Both the position numbers and the translations under genes were made by a program. 64,000 nucleotides of DNA, from assembly GCF_006716765.1 (NCBI RefSeq), contig NZ_VFPO01000001.1, forward strand, positions 4,526,001 to 4,590,000, in the 5' to 3' direction. Below are positions 38,823 through 47,645 of this stretch, in pieces. Each line of letters starts with the position of its first letter. Positions within the stretch are counted from its first letter, which is position 1. This stretch comes from Actinomadura hallensis. Lineage in GTDB: Bacteria > Actinomycetota > Actinomycetes > Streptosporangiales > Streptosporangiaceae. The notes beneath the pieces are model-generated. The model was not told the origin of the DNA. It saw nothing but the letters and a program-made list of their open reading frames with translations, and ran no database searches.

Positions 38823-39140
38823 ATGAGCACGATTCCGCAGGGAAGCGCTCTGGAGGAGCTGCGGGCCGCCTACCACGAACAGCTGGTCCGGCTCGCGGCC
38901 GAACGCGACGCGGCGCGCCGCCAGGCGCGCATCGCGCAGGCGCAGGCCGATGTTGCGCGGGCCGACCTCGCCAGTCTCAAGAGCAGCGTCCGGCACCTGC
39001 TGAACCTCGCCGCGCGTCACCTTCCCGATCTCGAGCCGGTGGATCCCCCGGCCGCCACGGAGCTGCCGGGCCCGAAGCGGGCGCTGCCCGCCGGTCCGGA
39101 CGCCGCCGACGGCGGGACTCCGCCCGTCCAGGCGGCCTGA
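38823..39140 (+). CDS. Small coiled-coil protein, unknown (105 aa)
   Basis: 105 aa. Residues 8-62 form one long heptad-rich helix (LEELRAAYHEQLVRLAAERD, then repeated RxxA/QAxADVA). A Pro-rich tail follows. The ATG at 38823 is preceded by GGGGAGGAG about 10 bases upstream. There is no membrane span or known domain. A 15-bp terminator stem at 39260-39300 closes the unit. It may form a dimer; no function is assigned. Confidence 0.65.
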   Translation: MSTIPQGSALEELRAAYHEQLVRLAAERDAARRQARIAQAQADVARADLASLKSSVRHLLNLAARHLPDLEPVDPPAATELPGPKRALPAGPDAADGGTPPVQAA

Positions 39141-39259
39141 CCGGCGGCCCCGCGAGCACCGGACGGCCCTCGCCGGACGGCGCTGACCGGAAGCCCTTCA
39201 CCGGGCGACCGGAAGCGACCGCACCAAGCCGGGGAGGAACGGCCCGCACAAGGGCCGTG

Positions 39260-39300
39260 GGAGACCGCCGGGACGCGGCGACGCGGTCCCGGCGGTCTCC
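39260..39300 (+). terminator. Terminator after the coiled-coil gene
   Basis: A perfect 15-bp stem (39260-39274 with 39286-39300) has an 11-base loop, followed by GCCTTTCTCC, mildly T-rich. It is the best plus-strand intrinsic terminator in the window. Confidence 0.75.
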
Positions 39301-39354
39301 GCCTTTCTCCGGCCGCCCCTCCGAACCCCCGAGCCTGCTGTTAACGTCGAGCGA

Positions 39355-40443
39355 ATGACCACGTACGGCCTTCTCGTCTCCCCCTCGCACAACCGGGTCT
39401 ACGCCCAGGCGGCCGCAAGCATGGTGAAAGCCGAGCTGGCGGTGTTCAGTGAACGGGCTCTCGGCGGGCGCGTCCACGACATCGAAGAGAGGGACGTCGG
39501 GGGCGTCCCGTACGTGACGTTCTCCGCGGACGAGCTGACGGAACAGGACATCCGCCTTCTGTCCAACCTGTCGTCGCTCTACGCGCTGTTCCAGTTCGAG
39601 GGCGACCTGCTGCGCCCGGTCGCGCTCCAGCCCCTCGACCTGTTCGGCAGCGACCTGCTGACGATCCAGAAGTACTCCGGCAAGACGAACGAGTACTTCA
39701 CCAAGCTTCTGCTGAACGTCACCGCCATGGCGAGCGACTCCCCCATGGACCTGGTCACCGGCCGCCCGCGCGTGTTCGACCCCATGTGCGGCCGCGGCAC
39801 CACCCTCAACCAGGCCATGATGTACGGGCTGGACGCCGCCGGGATGGACATCGACGGCAAGGACTTCGACTCCTACGCGGCCTTCATCAAGACCTGGCTG
39901 AGGAACAACCGGGTCAAGCACAAGGCGGAGATCACCAACGTGCGCCGGGAGAAGGCCGTCATCGGGCGCCGCCTCCACGTCACGCTGGCCCCGACGAAGG
40001 AGCTGTACAAGAGCGGCGAGACGATGGAGATCACCGTCGTGCACGCCGACGCCCTGGAGGCGGGCCGGTTCTTCCGCCCCGCCTCCTTCGACCTGATCGT
40101 CACCGACGCCCCGTACGGCGTCCAGCACGGCAGCCGCCCCAAGGGCGGGCGGCCGCCGGGCGGGCAGGGCGGCAGGGGCGGGCGGCTGTCGCGCAGCCCG
40201 GTCGAGCTGCTCGCGGCGGCCGTGCCCGAATGGGCGCGGCTCCTGCGTCCGGGCGGCGCCATCGGGATCTCGTGGAACACCTTCGTCGGCCGCCGCGAGG
40301 ACCTCGCGGAGATCCTCGCCTCCAGCGGCTTCCGGGTCCACGACTCCGACGCGCACCGCTCCTTCCGCCACCGCGTCGACCAGGCCATCTCGCGCGACCT
40401 GATCACCGCGCAGAAGCCGCCCGCCCGGAAGGCGCGCGCCTAG
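39355..40443 (+). CDS. TRM11/UPF0020-like SAM-dependent methyltransferase
   Basis: 362 aa. The SAM loop is DPMCGRGTTLNQA (142-154). The catalytic N-methyltransferase motif is TDAPYG (D251-Y254), a DxPY form typical of enzymes that methylate exocyclic amines on guanine or adenine. The N-terminal 130 residues resemble a THUMP-like RNA-binding module only loosely. A Gly/Arg-rich loop follows DAPYG. The likely substrate is tRNA or rRNA rather than DNA; there is no restriction partner. It converges on the HAD gene with a four-base overlap of the ends. Confidence 0.72.
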   Translation: MTTYGLLVSPSHNRVYAQAAASMVKAELAVFSERALGGRVHDIEERDVGGVPYVTFSADELTEQDIRLLSNLSSLYALFQFEGDLLRPVALQPLDLFGSDLLTIQKYSGKTNEYFTKLLLNVTAMASDSPMDLVTGRPRVFDPMCGRGTTLNQAMMYGLDAAGMDIDGKDFDSYAAFIKTWLRNNRVKHKAEITNVRREKAVIGRRLHVTLAPTKELYKSGETMEITVVHADALEAGRFFRPASFDLIVTDAPYGVQHGSRPKGGRPPGGQGGRGGRLSRSPVELLAAAVPEWARLLRPGGAIGISWNTFVGRREDLAEILASSGFRVHDSDAHRSFRHRVDQAISRDLITAQKPPARKARA

Positions 40444-41135
40444 ATCCAGCGCTCGATGTGGGGCATCAGCTCGTCCAGCCCGCGGATCCGCGCGTCGGGC
40501 GGGACGAGGCCGGGCCGCTCGAACGCCGGGGTGGTCTGGTGGAGGATCTGGACCGCGCGGAGCCCGGCGGACTTGGCGCCGTGGATGTCGTCGTAGGGCC
40601 GGTCGCCGACGAACACGCAGGAGGCGGGGTCGGTGGCGCCGACGGCGTCCATGGCGGCGCGGAACGCGTTGGCGTGCGGCTTGGTCCAGGGGATCTCGCT
40701 GGAGTAGACGGCCCCGTCGAGCAGGTCGAGGACGTTGTCGCGGGCGAAGACGCGCTCGTGCCACTCGCGGGACCAGATGGTGTTGGACAGGACGCCGATC
40801 CTGATGCCGTGACCGCGCAGGGCGTGGAACAGGCCGGGGACGGCGGGGTCGGTGTGCGTGTGCGGGGTCCAGGTCTCGAAGTGGGTGGCGAGGAGCTCCT
40901 CGGTGGGCTCGATCCCGGCCATCTCGAACGCCTCGGCCAGCGTGGCGCTGCGGTGCTCCTCGGCGCCGCGGCGCCACAGTTCGAGTTCCGCCTCGGCGAG
41001 CGCCGCGGCGGCCTTCTCGACGTCCTCGGGGGGAAGGTGGGCGGAGCAGATCGCGCGCCACATGTCGGCCAGTTCGAGGTCGTGCCACGGGGTCAGCGTG
41101 CCGCCCCAGTCAAAGATCACTGCTTGTACGCCCAT
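40440..41135 (-). CDS. HAD-superfamily hydrolase, IA type, with altered motif I
   Basis: 231 aa. Motif I is FDWGGTLT, so the nucleophile D9 is present but the +2 acid/base Asp is Gly11. Motif II is VLSNT, motif III KPHANAFRAAM, motif IV VFVGDRPYDDI. The loss of the +2 Asp is seen in some natural HAD proteins that are not standard phosphatases. A long helical cap lies between motifs I and II. It overlaps the methyltransferase tail-to-tail by four bases. Substrate unknown. Confidence 0.82.
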   Translation of the reverse strand: MGVQAVIFDWGGTLTPWHDLELADMWRAICSAHLPPEDVEKAAAALAEAELELWRRGAEEHRSATLAEAFEMAGIEPTEELLATHFETWTPHTHTDPAVPGLFHALRGHGIRIGVLSNTIWSREWHERVFARDNVLDLLDGAVYSSEIPWTKPHANAFRAAMDAVGATDPASCVFVGDRPYDDIHGAKSAGLRAVQILHQTTPAFERPGLVPPDARIRGLDELMPHIERWI

Positions 41136-41253
41136 GCCCGGATGGTAACCATCCGGGCCTCCCGAACGATCACCGTTTACGCGGTGGATCGTCCCGGAGG
41201 GCGCGACCGGGGCCGCCCCGGCGTGTCAGGTGCCCCGTCGCCCAGGAGCCTTC

Positions 41254-42822
41254 ATGCGCAGACCCCTGTTCGCCGCCCTCCTCACCATGACCCTGTCGGC
41301 AGGGTTGCTGTCCGCCGGCACGGCCGCCGCGGCGCCCGCCGCGGCCGGCCCGCTACCCGACGGCCCGGGGCGCGGCTTCGTCCCGGCCTACGTCGGCGGC
41401 CCCGCGACCCCCAGGCCGATGAAGGGACGCCCCGTCCCGGCGAATCCCCACCAGGGACCGGTGGGGTGGTCCTCCATGCACGCCGACAGCTACGCGTCCG
41501 ACACGTACCCGTTCCTGGGGCCGCTCGGACGGAACCCCGAGGTGCTCAACGAGGCGAAGGGCGGCGGCCTGCCGGGACTGTGCTCCACGGTGACGTTCGC
41601 CCGCCGCACCGGCCTGATCGTGGCGCAGTGCACGCGCGGCCAGAACTTCATGCTGCGGCTGATCGACCCGGAGACGCTGAAGGACCTCGCCACGTTCGAG
41701 CTGCCGCCGAGGCCGTCCACGGTCCGGGCGGTGTTCTCGCTCAGCCTGGACGAGATCTTCACCGACACGTCGGGCGGGGCCTACTACTACCTCGACCTGC
41801 AGGACCGCGCCGTCATCGCGGACTCGGCGTTCCACCTGCGGCGGTTCGCGCACGAGAGGGGCCCGGACGGCAAGTGGCGGTTCAGGGTGACCGATGACTG
41901 GGACCTGAGCGGCCACCTCCCCCACGACTGCGCCACGTGGACGAACCCCTGGCCCAGGGGCGAGTGCGACCCGGTCACCTCGGTGGGGCCCGACTGGAAC
42001 GGCCTCATCTGGTGGGTCACGCGCAACGGGCGGATCGGCACCCTCGATCCCCGCTCCGGCGCCGTCCGGATGACGCGGCTCCAGGGGGAGAACATCCAGA
42101 ACTCGTTCGCGACGTCCGAGGACGGCGTGTCGATCGTCTCCGACCACGCGCTCTACCAGATGCGGGCGGGCGCCGGCGGCACGCCCGAGATCATCTGGCG
42201 CGAGCCGTACGACCGGGGAAGCGGACGCAAGCCCGGCCAGATCGACCAGGGCTCCGGAACGACGCCCACCTTCTTCGGCGACCGGTACGTGGCGATCACC
42301 GACAACGCCGACGACCGCATGAACGTGATCGTCCGCCGCAGGACCGACGGCCGCCTGATCTGCCGGATCCCGGTGTTCGGCAGCGGGGCGAGCGCCACCG
42401 ACAACACGCTCGTCGGCTACGGGAACAGCCTGTTCGTGGAGAACAACTACGGCTACCGCAACTTCTTCGAGCTCCCGCCGGGCGGATCCGCCGTGGGCGG
42501 GGTCAGCCGCGTGGACGTGAAGCCGGGCGGGAAGGGGTGCGAGACCGTGTGGACGAGCAGGGAGCGTTCGCTCTCCACCGTCCCCAAGGCCTCGGTCCCC
42601 GCCGGGCTGCTCTACCTCTACACGAAGGAGCCGCGCAAGGACTTCATCGACGCCTGGTACCTGACGGCGGTGGACGTCCACACGGGCCGGACCGTCTACA
42701 AGGTGCTCACGGGCACCGGCAAGTGGTTCGACAACAACTGGGCGCCCGTCACCCTCGGCCCGAACGGCACCGCGTACGTGGGCGTCGTCGGCGGGCTCGT
42801 CGCCGTCCGCGACCGGGAGTAG
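41254..42822 (+). CDS. Secreted propeller-like protein, unknown
   Basis: 522 aa from ATG 41254 with AGGAG five bases upstream. A Sec signal peptide (RRPLFAALLTMTLSAGLLSA, then Ala-rich cleavage site) is clear. The mature part contains repeated short beta blocks with Trp/Gly/Asp patterns (DWNGLIWWVTRNGRIGTLD, GNSLFVENNYGYRNF, APVTLGPNGTAYVGVVGG), which suggests a beta-propeller. It resembles lactonase/PQQ-like repeats but I cannot name a family. A few Cys (near 109, 126, 225 and 237) could form disulfides. No partner gene is evident. Confidence 0.65.
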   Translation: MRRPLFAALLTMTLSAGLLSAGTAAAAPAAAGPLPDGPGRGFVPAYVGGPATPRPMKGRPVPANPHQGPVGWSSMHADSYASDTYPFLGPLGRNPEVLNEAKGGGLPGLCSTVTFARRTGLIVAQCTRGQNFMLRLIDPETLKDLATFELPPRPSTVRAVFSLSLDEIFTDTSGGAYYYLDLQDRAVIADSAFHLRRFAHERGPDGKWRFRVTDDWDLSGHLPHDCATWTNPWPRGECDPVTSVGPDWNGLIWWVTRNGRIGTLDPRSGAVRMTRLQGENIQNSFATSEDGVSIVSDHALYQMRAGAGGTPEIIWREPYDRGSGRKPGQIDQGSGTTPTFFGDRYVAITDNADDRMNVIVRRRTDGRLICRIPVFGSGASATDNTLVGYGNSLFVENNYGYRNFFELPPGGSAVGGVSRVDVKPGGKGCETVWTSRERSLSTVPKASVPAGLLYLYTKEPRKDFIDAWYLTAVDVHTGRTVYKVLTGTGKWFDNNWAPVTLGPNGTAYVGVVGGLVAVRDRE

Positions 42823-42885
42823 GGCGCGGGTCAGCGGGGATACCGGTCCGGATCGGCGGAAACCGGACGGACCGAGGAGGAGGCA

Positions 42886-43164
42886 ATGAGGGCACGCAGG
42901 CCCGGCGAGACCCGCGACTTCCGCGAGGACGCCGACGAGATGGGCGACGACGATCAGGACCTGGAGATCGGGCTGACCGAGGAGTACGTGACCGACCCGC
43001 CCGACGACCACGTCATCGAGGAACCGGAGGAGGGCAGGGACCCCAGGGACGGCCTGGGCATCACCGAGCACGAACGGCAGCTGGCCCGCGAGGACGAGGA
43101 CGAGCGCCCCCGCCCCGACACCCCCGCGGAGACCGACGCGGTGAACTCCACCCGCAGGCCCTGA
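42886..43164 (+). CDS. Small acidic protein, unknown (92 aa)
   Basis: 92 aa, about a third Asp/Glu, with no hydrophobic core visible (DDDQDLEIGLTEEYVTDPPD). GAGGAGG precedes the ATG. It is probably intrinsically disordered. No family is recognised. It is 63 bases downstream of the secreted propeller-like gene and may share its transcript. Confidence 0.6.
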   Translation: MRARRPGETRDFREDADEMGDDDQDLEIGLTEEYVTDPPDDHVIEEPEEGRDPRDGLGITEHERQLAREDEDERPRPDTPAETDAVNSTRRP

Positions 43165-43254
43165 CCCCGGGCGAGGGCGCCCGGCCGGTGACGCCGCGGA
43201 CGCGTCCCCGGCCGCGGAGGCGCCGACGTCCCGGCGTTGTGGACCGGTCCCACG

Positions 43255-44484
43255 TCAGACGCGGCTGTCCTCGGGCGTCCGGAGGCGGGTGAGCACCTGC
43301 ACGGGGTCGGAGAGGACCTCGGCGAACGCGAACTCGGCGGCGCCCACGAGGGTCGTGTCGTCGCCGAGGGCGGCGGTGCGGAGCTTGACCTTCTCGCGGG
43401 GCGCCGCCAGCGCGCCGGCGGCCATGACGCTGCGGATCTGCGCGGCGGCGCCGAGGTAGATGTCGCGGAGCGTCCCGCCGAAGATCACCAGGCCGGGGTT
43501 GAAGACGTTGACGAGGTTCGCGACGCCGAGACCGAGCCAGCTGCCGACCCGCTGCAGCGCCTCCCGGGCGGCGATGTCGCCGGCGTCGGCGGCGGCGACG
43601 ACCGCGCGCACGGCGTCGCGCCCCGGCTGGTCCGGGATCTCCTCGCGGCCGGCGTGGGCGAGCAGGGTCCGCTCCCCCACCTCGGCCTCCAGGCAGCCCT
43701 TCGACCCGCAGGCGCAGCGCCGCCCGCCCGGATTGACGATCATGTGGCCGATCTCGCCGCCGTACCCCTCGTCGCCGCCGAGCAGCCGCCCGTGGGCGAT
43801 GATGCCGCCGCCGACGCCGACGTCGCCGTGCAGGTAGATGAGGTTGTCGCAGCCGACCCCGGCGCCGCGCTCGTGCTCGGCGAGCGCGCCGAGGTTGGCG
43901 TCGTTGCAGACCGACACGGGGATGCCGAGGCCGAGGCGGCGCGACAGGGCGTCCCCGAGCCGCAGCTCCCCGACGTCGAGGTTGGGCCCGAACATGATCG
44001 TGTCGTCGGAGCGGCGGACGGTGCCGGGGAAGCCCAGCGTCGCGCCGACGCAGACGGCGTCGCGTTCGGCCTTGCGGACGAGGGAGCGCGCCGCGGCGAC
44101 CAGCACGCTGAGCAGCTCGGCGGGGTCGGATCCGCGGGCGCGGACGCCCTCGCGGCGGTCCAGGATGACGCCGCCGAGCCCGACCCGCGCGACGACGAGC
44201 CGGTCGACGCCGACCTCGAAGGCCAGCACGTAGACCCGGGTGGACTCGGGCCTGACGACGAGGGACGGGCGTCCGGCGCGGCGCCCGGGGCCGCGCGGCA
44301 GTTCCTCGCGGACGAGCCCCGCGGCGGTGAGGTCGGCGGTCAGCGCCATGATCGTGCTGCGGTTGAGGCCGAGCGACTCGGCGAGCGTGGCGCGCGAGGC
44401 CGGGCCCCGCAGGTGCACGAAACGCAGCAGCGTCCCGAGGTTGTGTCGCCGGATGTCCTCTTGTGACGGGCCGCCCCTCATCAT
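43255..44484 (-). CDS. ROK-family transcriptional regulator (NagC/XylR type)
   Basis: 409 aa. The N-terminal winged HTH is near 12-70 (SRATLAESLGLNRSTIMALT). The ROK sugar-kinase fold follows with GDVGVGGGIIAHG and the zinc motif CACGSKGCLE. The sugar-binding residues GEIGHM are intact. It is the last gene of the sugar ABC operon, its ATG overlapping the ATPase stop by four bases, and so very likely represses that operon in response to the transported sugar. The inverted repeat at 48872-48890 is one candidate site. Confidence 0.9.
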   Translation of the reverse strand: MMRGGPSQEDIRRHNLGTLLRFVHLRGPASRATLAESLGLNRSTIMALTADLTAAGLVREELPRGPGRRAGRPSLVVRPESTRVYVLAFEVGVDRLVVARVGLGGVILDRREGVRARGSDPAELLSVLVAAARSLVRKAERDAVCVGATLGFPGTVRRSDDTIMFGPNLDVGELRLGDALSRRLGLGIPVSVCNDANLGALAEHERGAGVGCDNLIYLHGDVGVGGGIIAHGRLLGGDEGYGGEIGHMIVNPGGRRCACGSKGCLEAEVGERTLLAHAGREEIPDQPGRDAVRAVVAAADAGDIAAREALQRVGSWLGLGVANLVNVFNPGLVIFGGTLRDIYLGAAAQIRSVMAAGALAAPREKVKLRTAALGDDTTLVGAAEFAFAEVLSDPVQVLTRLRTPEDSRV

Positions 44485-45239
44485 CGGCGCAGCCCCAGCT
44501 CTCCGCTGGCACCCGAGGTGATCAGCTCGACGACCTGCCGGTGGGTGACGTCCGCGGTGCGGACCTGGGCCACGATCCGGCCGAGGTACATCGCCGCGAT
44601 CCGGTCGGAGACCGCGAAGACGTCGTTCATGTTGTGCGAGATCAGCACGACGGCCAGGCCCTTGTCGGCGAGCCGCCGCACGACCTCCAGCACCTGCTGG
44701 GTCTGCGCGATGCCGAGCGCGGCGGCGGGCTCGTCCAGGACCACGAGCTTGCTGTCCCACAGGACGGCGCGGGCGATCGCGACGGTCTGCCGCTGGCCGC
44801 CCGACAGGGTCGCGACCCGCCGCCGGACCGAGCCCATCGTGCGGACCGCGAGGCCGGACAGCGTCGTGCGCGCCATCTCCTCCATCGCGCTCTCGTCCAG
44901 GGTGAGGCCGCGGCGCCGCTCCCGGCCGAGGAAGAGGTTCTCGACGATGTCGAGGTTCTCGCAGAGCGCGAGGTCCTGGTGGACGATCTCGATGCCGAGG
45001 CGGGCGGCCTCGCGGGGACCGGAGATCCGCACCGGGCGGCCCTCGAAGCGGTACTCCCCCGCGTCGAACGCGTGGATGCCGCCGATGCACTTGACGAGGG
45101 TCGTCTTTCCCGCGCCGTTGTCGCCCACGAGCGCGGTGACCTCGCCGGGGTACGCGGAGAACGCGACGTCGTGGAGGACCTTCACCGAGCCGTAGCTCTT
45201 CTCGATGCCGCGCAGGTCCAGCGTTGGCGTCACTGACAT
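44481..45239 (-). CDS. Sugar ABC transporter ATPase, second copy (single ABC domain)
   Basis: 252 aa from ATG 45239; the open frame further upstream crosses a large hairpin and is unsupported. Walker A GDNGAGKTT (39-47), signature LSGGQRQ, Walker B VVLDEPAAALG and the switch His in SHNMND are all present. It is closely similar throughout to the ATPase at 46742-47527. In MglA/XylG-type proteins two ABC domains are usually fused; here they are separate half-length proteins, possibly forming a heterodimer. It is coupled to the ROK gene (four-base overlap). Confidence 0.88.
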   Translation of the reverse strand: MSVTPTLDLRGIEKSYGSVKVLHDVAFSAYPGEVTALVGDNGAGKTTLVKCIGGIHAFDAGEYRFEGRPVRISGPREAARLGIEIVHQDLALCENLDIVENLFLGRERRRGLTLDESAMEEMARTTLSGLAVRTMGSVRRRVATLSGGQRQTVAIARAVLWDSKLVVLDEPAAALGIAQTQQVLEVVRRLADKGLAVVLISHNMNDVFAVSDRIAAMYLGRIVAQVRTADVTHRQVVELITSGASGELGLRR

Positions 45240-45357
45240 GCCGAGGGGCTCCCACCGTGCCGCACCGCCGCCGCGCGGCAGTCGGTCGTGGTCAGCGAGG
45301 GTATCAGCAGCGCGATTCCACCTGAAATCGCCGTCCGGCCCCGGGGGGCCGTCCGGC

Positions 45358-45401
45358 AGGGCCGGGGAGCCGATGGTGCGGGCCATCGGCTCCCCGGCCC
45401 T
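45358..45401 (-). other. 19-bp perfect hairpin between permease and second ATPase
   Basis: Arms 45358-45376 and 45383-45401 are exact complements (GGGCCGGGGAGCCGATGG in the left arm) around a six-base loop. It lies in the spacer after the permease. No U-tract follows. It probably acts as a strong partial terminator or mRNA stabiliser. Confidence 0.75.
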
Positions 45402-45446
45402 GGCGTCCCCGGCCGTGTTCACGGGATCACCGTTCCCACAGGGGGG

Positions 45447-46730
45447 TCATCTCCCCACGTTGGATCGCCGGCGCCTGGCCAGCGCGTCCATGCTCGCGGC
45501 GAGCAGCAGCACCACTCCGGTGATGAGGAAGCTGAGGTAGGCCTTGGTGCCGAGCAGGCCGAGCCCGTTCTCGATGGTGGCGATCACGAGCCCGCCGAAC
45601 ACCGCGTCGCGGGCCTTGCCGCGTCCGCCGAACAGGCTGGTCCCGCCGATGACGGCCGCGCCGACCGCGTACAGCAGCGTGTTGCCGGCGCCGGCGTTGG
45701 TGGCGACGGAGCTGAGCCGGGACGCGGCCACGATGCCGCTGATCGCCGCCATCCCGGACCCGATCATGAAGACGGAGATCCGGATGCGGGTGACGTTGAT
45801 GCCGGCCCGCCGCGCGGCCTCGGCGTTGCCGCCGACCGCGTAGATGTGCCGGCCGAAGGCCGTGCGGCTGAGCACGAACGTGCACGCGATCAGCAGGACC
45901 CCGACGAGCAGCACGCCCCACGGGATGCCGGCCAGCTCGATCAGCGGGCTGGCGGCGCGGTCCAGGCTGAGCACGTACGTGGCGCCCATGAGCACGGCCG
46001 AGACGACGGCGCACTGGGCGAGCACGAGCTCGATCGGCTTGGAGTACAGGTGGCGGGACTGCTGGCTGCGCCAGCGCAGCAGCTGCGTGGCGGTGTAGCC
46101 GGCGGCGCAGACGGCGGCGAGCGCCCAGCCGAGCCAGATCGGCATGTTCCGGCTGGCGATCGCCACGATGACCTCGTCGCGGACGGGCACGGTGCCGCCC
46201 TCGCCGATCAGCCACAGGGTGATGCCCTGCAGGCCGAGGAAGAACGCCAGCGAGACGACGAACGAGGGGATCCGCAGGATCGCGACCATCCAGCCGATCG
46301 CGGCGCCGATGATGATGCCGGCCGCGATGGCGCTGATCACCGCGACGTACCACGGCTGCCCGACGTCGACGAGCAGCTTGGCCATCAGGGCCGCGCAGAG
46401 CCCGCTCGCCACGCCCGCCGACAGGTCGATCTCCCCGACCAGCAGCACGAACACCAGGCCCATGGCGAGGATCGTGATGGGGAGCGCCTGGGTGGCCAGG
46501 TTCGCGATGTTGCCCGTGCTGAGGAACGTCTCGGGCCTCAGGATCGTGAACAGGACGAACAGCGACGCGAGGCCGATGATGGCCGGGAGCGCGCCGAGTT
46601 CACCGGCCTTGAGCCGGTTCCAGTAGTCGATCACCGCGGACTTCACGTCGTGTTCGCGGCGGTCCGTCGCGAAATCCGAGTCCGCCAGTCTCAAGGCGGT
46701 CTCCTTGCCTTCGGGGATGTCGGTGGACAC
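45447..46730 (-). CDS. Sugar ABC transporter permease (XylH/MglC type)
   Basis: 427 aa from GTG 46730 with a GGGGGA upstream, 11 bases after the first ATPase. About ten to eleven hydrophobic segments make up the BPD_transp_2 fold. LVGEIDLSAGVASGLCAAL and YAVGGNAEAARRAGINVTR are the family signatures; the latter is the cytoplasmic coupling loop. The length is above average because of extra spans in the middle. It pairs with the ATPases and the binding protein of the same operon. Confidence 0.9.
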   Translation of the reverse strand: MSTDIPEGKETALRLADSDFATDRREHDVKSAVIDYWNRLKAGELGALPAIIGLASLFVLFTILRPETFLSTGNIANLATQALPITILAMGLVFVLLVGEIDLSAGVASGLCAALMAKLLVDVGQPWYVAVISAIAAGIIIGAAIGWMVAILRIPSFVVSLAFFLGLQGITLWLIGEGGTVPVRDEVIVAIASRNMPIWLGWALAAVCAAGYTATQLLRWRSQQSRHLYSKPIELVLAQCAVVSAVLMGATYVLSLDRAASPLIELAGIPWGVLLVGVLLIACTFVLSRTAFGRHIYAVGGNAEAARRAGINVTRIRISVFMIGSGMAAISGIVAASRLSSVATNAGAGNTLLYAVGAAVIGGTSLFGGRGKARDAVFGGLVIATIENGLGLLGTKAYLSFLITGVVLLLAASMDALARRRRSNVGR

Positions 46731-46741
46731 CTGGTCCCCCT

Positions 46742-47527
46742 TCAGATGCTCTCGGCGGCGGTCTGCGGCGCGAGGCCGAGATCGCCGGATCGGCCGGCGG
46801 TGATGAGTTCCACGACCTGGCCGTGGGTGACCTCGGTCCGGGCGACGTCCGCCGCGACCCGGCCGAGGTACAGCGCGGTGATGCGGTCGGCCACCTCGAA
46901 CACGTCGTTCATGTTGTGGGAGATGAGCACGACGCCGTGGCCGGTGTCGGCGAGGCGCCGGACGAGGTCGAGCACCTGGCGGGTCTGGGCGACGCCGAGC
47001 GCGGCGGTCGGCTCGTCCAGGATCACGACCTTGGACTCCCACAGCGCGGCCTTGGCGATCGCGACGGTCTGCCGCTGCCCGCCGGACAGGCTCGCGACCT
47101 GCTGGCGCACGGACTTGACGGTGCGGACCGACAGCCGGGCGAGGGTCTCACGGGCCGCCACCTCCATCGACGGCTCGTCCAGCACGAGGCCCCTGCGCCG
47201 CTCGCGGCCGAGGAACATGTTCTGCACGATGTCGAGGTTGTCGGCGAGGGCGAGGTCCTGGTAGACGACCTCGATCCCCAGTTCGGACGCGGTGCGCGGA
47301 CCGTCGATGGTCACCGGGCGGCCCTCGAACTCGATCTGGCCCGAGTCGATGGGGTGGATGCCGGCGATGCACTTGATGAGGGTGGACTTCCCTGCGCCGT
47401 TGTCGCCGACGAGGGCCATCACCTCGCCGCGCCGCACCGTGAAGTCCACGTCGTGCAGCACATGGACGGCGCCGAAGCTCTTGTTGAGCCCGGTCAGGCG
47501 GAGGACGGGGTCTCCGTTTTCAGCCAC
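46742..47527 (-). CDS. Sugar ABC transporter ATPase, first copy (single ABC domain)
   Basis: 261 aa. Walker A GDNGAGKST (41-49), signature LSGGQ (147-151), Walker B VVILDE (167-172) and SHNMNDVF are intact. It is a near twin of the protein at 44481-45239, so the two genes arose by duplication. Only one ABC domain is present, not the two of MglA. The gene lies between the binding-protein gene, from which it is separated by a hairpin, and the permease gene, 11 bases away. Confidence 0.9.
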   Translation of the reverse strand: MAENGDPVLRLTGLNKSFGAVHVLHDVDFTVRRGEVMALVGDNGAGKSTLIKCIAGIHPIDSGQIEFEGRPVTIDGPRTASELGIEVVYQDLALADNLDIVQNMFLGRERRRGLVLDEPSMEVAARETLARLSVRTVKSVRQQVASLSGGQRQTVAIAKAALWESKVVILDEPTAALGVAQTRQVLDLVRRLADTGHGVVLISHNMNDVFEVADRITALYLGRVAADVARTEVTHGQVVELITAGRSGDLGLAPQTAAESI

Positions 47528-47559
47528 GTGGTTCCTTCTTCCAGGTTCAGGTCGTGCCC

Positions 47560-47628
47560 GTGGCGGGCCCCTGAGCGTCCCGGGTTTCCGGGTACCCGGG
47601 GCGCCCTCAGCGGTGCGGGGCCCGCCAC
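47560..47628 (-). other. Long-range hairpin between binding-protein and ATPase genes
   Basis: GTGGCGGGCCCC (47560-47571) pairs perfectly with GGGGCCCGCCAC (47617-47628); the 45-base interior also has CCCGGG-type pairs. It sits just past the binding-protein stop. Such spacer structures commonly let the binding protein be made in excess over the membrane parts. Confidence 0.7.
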
Positions 47629-47645
47629 GAGGTCGGCGGGGGCGG

